Assembly: GCF_001421015.2 (NCBI RefSeq)
Contig: NZ_CP013023.1
Coordinates: forward strand, 2,721,501-2,785,500
Source: Paenibacillus bovis
GTDB taxonomy: Bacteria; Bacillota; Bacilli; Paenibacillales; Paenibacillaceae
Direction: 5' to 3'
Length of the DNA: 64,000 bases
A program made the position numbers and the translations under genes. The notes under the pieces were generated by a model. It saw only the letters and a list, made by a program, of their open reading frames with translations, was not told the DNA's origin and searched no databases. Positions 62,282-64,000 of this stretch are shown one piece after another (position 1 is the first letter of the stretch; every line of letters starts with the position of its first letter).

Positions 62282-62336
62282 TTGACTATACGATCTAATT
62301 CGATTATTATCTAATTTAAATAATATCTAATTAGAT
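62282..62336 (+). promoter_or_regulatory. Promoter with three phased operator repeats before the ArsR-DUF2087 gene
   Basis: TTGACT (62282-62287) and TATTAT (62305-62310), 17 bases apart, form a good sigma-A promoter. ATCTAATT occurs three times at exactly 16-base steps: 62293-62300 (spacer), 62309-62316 (at the -10) and 62325-62332. The third continues into the palindrome ATCTAATTAGAT (62325-62336). The placement is ideal for repression by the downstream regulator itself. Confidence 0.7.
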
Positions 62337-62369
62337 GGATGTTAAATAATGTTGAAAGGAGAACATAAT

Positions 62370-62969
62370 ATGCAGCTGGATAAAGTAGTGGCCTATCACA
62401 AGGCATTAGCCGATTCTACACGGATCAAAATGCTCATCCTGCTGGCTGAAGGAGAACTCAATGGCCAGGCACTGGCAGAAAGATTACATGTGACACCGGC
62501 TACGATTACTCACCATGCGACCAAATTAAGGGAAGCCAGTTTGATTAACGAGCGGCGGGAAAAAAATACGATTTATTTCTCGTTGAATCATTATTTCATC
62601 AAAAATAATGCACTTGCAGCCGTCAGATTAATCTATCGAACAGTGGAAGGAGGACAACCCGTTATGGATGATAGCCAGAAACAGATCGCAGCCTCGGTGA
62701 TCAGGAACTTTATCGGTAAGGATGGGCGACTGAAAAGTATTCCGGCACAGCTGAAGAAAAAGTTGATTGTACTGGAACATCTGGTATCGCAGCTGGAACC
62801 GGGACGCAAGTATGAGGAAAAAGAGATCAATGAATTTATCAAATCGTTCCATGAAGATTTTGCAACGATTCGCCGGGAATTTATTATGCATCAGTTCATG
62901 TCGAGAGAAGATCAGGTGTACGAGCTGAATCCACCGGAAATGTGGGCAAGATGGGAGCAGCTGGCATAG
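62370..62969 (+). CDS. ArsR-family regulator with C-terminal DUF2087 domain
   Basis: A 199-residue regulator. Residues 1-80 form an ArsR-type winged helix (KALADSTRIKMLILLAEGELNGQALAERLHVTPATITHHATKLREASLINERREKNTIYFSLN). The C-terminal part (FIGKDGRLKSIPAQLKKKLIVLEHLVSQLEPGRKYEEKEINEFIKSFHEDFATIRREFIMHQFMSRE) is a DUF2087 domain, usually found as a stand-alone or fused to such HTHs. No metal-binding Cys cluster is present, so it does not sense metals in the classical way. ATG 62370 follows AAAGGAG. It is alone; no target other than itself is visible. Confidence 0.87.
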   Translation: MQLDKVVAYHKALADSTRIKMLILLAEGELNGQALAERLHVTPATITHHATKLREASLINERREKNTIYFSLNHYFIKNNALAAVRLIYRTVEGGQPVMDDSQKQIAASVIRNFIGKDGRLKSIPAQLKKKLIVLEHLVSQLEPGRKYEEKEINEFIKSFHEDFATIRREFIMHQFMSREDQVYELNPPEMWARWEQLA

Positions 62970-63191
62970 ACGGTGGGTACAAAGGAAAAACCACATCTCA
63001 AGCAAATAGCGCATTTTAGAATGGTTTCAAACAAAATATATTTGTATCCGAGTTATCATCCTATGCAGGAATCGTTTCCATAAATATGGAACTCTGTATA
63101 GGATACATACCAGCTTGTACAAGCAGAAATTGCAGATAGATATACAGTACAAATTACAAATCATAAATTGCAAACGTAGAGGAGAATGTGT

Positions 63192-63432
63192 ATGAAAAAA
63201 GTTATCCGTATCGCTTTCCGGCAAATGGATTGCGATCAAGACTCAGTTGGAAGGCGGCAGTCAGCTTCTGCTGGTGAACCTGAGGCAGCAAAAGCATAAA
63301 ACTATTAATGATATTACCAGTCATATGAAATATGTAGAAAGTGTTAATACCTATAGCTGGTCGCCTGCTGGAGACCAGCTGGCATTTGCTTATGGAGATT
63401 CGTCGATGGGCCGGATTGCCATTTATTTATGA
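63192..63432 (+). pseudogene. Frameshifted fragment of a TolB/WD40-like propeller protein
   Basis: GGAG precedes ATG 63192 by seven bases, but the frame from that ATG (MKKVIRIAFRQMDC) stops after about 35 codons. In the next frame is a coherent product (LSGKWIAIKTQLEGG, LLLVNLRQQKHKTIND, YSWSPAGDQLAFAYGD) with the SPxGxxxA motif of TolB-type propellers. Removing one A of the A6 tract right after the ATG would join them. The remaining protein would still be only about 79 residues, too short for a propeller, so the gene is also truncated. A terminator follows. Confidence 0.6.
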
Positions 63433-63444
63433 AGAGGAAACGTC

Positions 63445-63489
63445 AAAAAACCACCACTTATCCACACTCGGATAAATGGTGGTTTTTTT
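63445..63489. terminator. Bidirectional intrinsic terminator
   Basis: AAAAAACCACCA pairs with TGGTGGTTTTTT, with TATCC-GGATA inside. Confidence 0.85.
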
Positions 63490-63587
63490 ATACGATTCCG
63501 CATAATTGACTAATCGACTGCTGTCATCGAAGTGACTTGCTGCTATCTATCGAGTAAACAGCCGGCTAGGCATATCTGTTGGACTAA

Positions 63588-64000
63588 TTAAGATTGATTC
63601 GGCGCCTGAGTGAGATCTACGGTCTCGTTCAGACCTGGCTCGGATCTGGGATCGGAGTTTTTGCCGACGGCTTTTTTGAGCAGATGGGTGACCATCTTGG
63701 CAGCGCTGCCGCTTTCCCAGTATTCGGCAGTTTCGGTATGAATCCGGATCAGTACCAGATTCGGATCATCGTAGGATACATCCAGAATCTTCTCGTACAT
63801 TTTGTTCCACATTTCTTTTTTGCGTTCCAGATCGTTGACGAATTCAGCGGTACCGCTGATCGATACATAGGATTTGCCGGCATAGGCTACATTTACACGA
63901 GGGTCTGCGAGCAGCTCCGTATATTTGGAAGTATCCTTTTTGGTCAAAAACCACAGGTCTCCGTCAAATTCGATATCCTGGGTTTGCATCGGACGTGATA
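63588..64000 (-). CDS. Pyridoxamine 5'-phosphate oxidase family / general stress protein 26 (N-terminus outside window)
   Basis: The minus-strand frame is open to the window end, so the start lies beyond 64000. The visible part reads SRPMQTQDIEFDGDLWFLTKKDTSKYTELLADPRVNVAYAG (key MQTQDIEFDGDLWFLT, a family hallmark) and SYVSISGTAEFVND, then MEKxW-type FMN fold pieces and ends with a polar tail (LTQAPNQS). It matches Gsp26-like split-barrel flavoproteins found in general stress regulons of Firmicutes. Cofactor (FMN or F420-like) cannot be told. Confidence 0.85.
   Translation of the reverse strand, partial: SRPMQTQDIEFDGDLWFLTKKDTSKYTELLADPRVNVAYAGKSYVSISGTAEFVNDLERKKEMWNKMYEKILDVSYDDPNLVLIRIHTETAEYWESGSAAKMVTHLLKKAVGKNSDPRSEPGLNETVDLTQAPNQS

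Noticed and set aside
1..64000. Mobile elements, CRISPR arrays, prophage, biosynthetic gene cluster
   Set aside because: No transposase, integrase, repeat-spacer array, phage structural gene or modular synthase was seen; gene order looks like ordinary chromosome.

Overview
The window reads as ordinary, gene-dense chromosome of a low-to-moderate GC Firmicute, most likely Paenibacillus or a close relative. Pointers are a T-box leader on argS, a YpdA-type bacillithiol reductase, the BmrC/BmrD multidrug exporter pair, OdhA/OdhB, secreted S-layer-homology (SLH) and copper-amine-oxidase-like stalk proteins, AAGGAGG-type ribosome binding sites and many hairpin-plus-T-run terminators. I see no phage, insertion sequence, CRISPR array or rRNA. 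The only tRNA-like signal is an incomplete 3' fragment.

Layout. 1-7 kb: 3' end of pncB, an acrylyl-CoA reductase-like gene, moaB/mogA, a CobW-type metallochaperone GTPase followed by a 15-cysteine copper-storage-like protein, then T-box-controlled argS. 7-16 kb: an SLH protein, an AI-2E family permease, a chemoreceptor with almost no external domain, and bmrCD on the minus strand behind a long leader with two small ORFs and an intrinsic terminator. 16-26 kb: a HesB-like protein, several conserved hypotheticals, DUF441, ypdA, a HAD phosphatase, a PH-domain protein, a second SLH protein and a YkgB-type lactonase. 26-34 kb: a carbohydrate locus made of a LacI regulator, two tandem paralogous lipoprotein solute-binding proteins, two permeases and a GH94-type phosphorylase, with a CcpA cre site and two palindromic operators upstream. 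It has no ATPase and no hydrolase. 34-46 kb: odhAB, a BCCT betaine-type transporter, acetyltransferases, two unannotated small membrane proteins, a sugar MFS transporter and an aldo/keto reductase. 46-57 kb: uncharacterised proteins, a CYTH enzyme, a nitroreductase under a Fur-like box, two tandem zinc-ribbon membrane proteins, an RlmCD-type RNA methyltransferase with a long disordered N-terminus, and a DbpA/YxiN-type RNA helicase preceded by an overlapping Cys-rich mini-ORF. 57-64 kb: a small lipoprotein, acetyltransferase, WYL regulator diverging from a VOC protein, an ArsR-DUF2087 regulator with three phased operator repeats, a frameshifted propeller fragment and the 3' part of a general stress protein 26 homologue.

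The content worth following is regulatory: the bmrCD attenuator with nested ORFs, overlapping mini-ORFs at the helicase and BCCT genes, phased operator repeats at the ArsR gene, and two reading frames broken at poly(A) tracts just after good start sites. I found no clear multi-gene system of a new type. All family calls are by eye from motifs, not from database searches.
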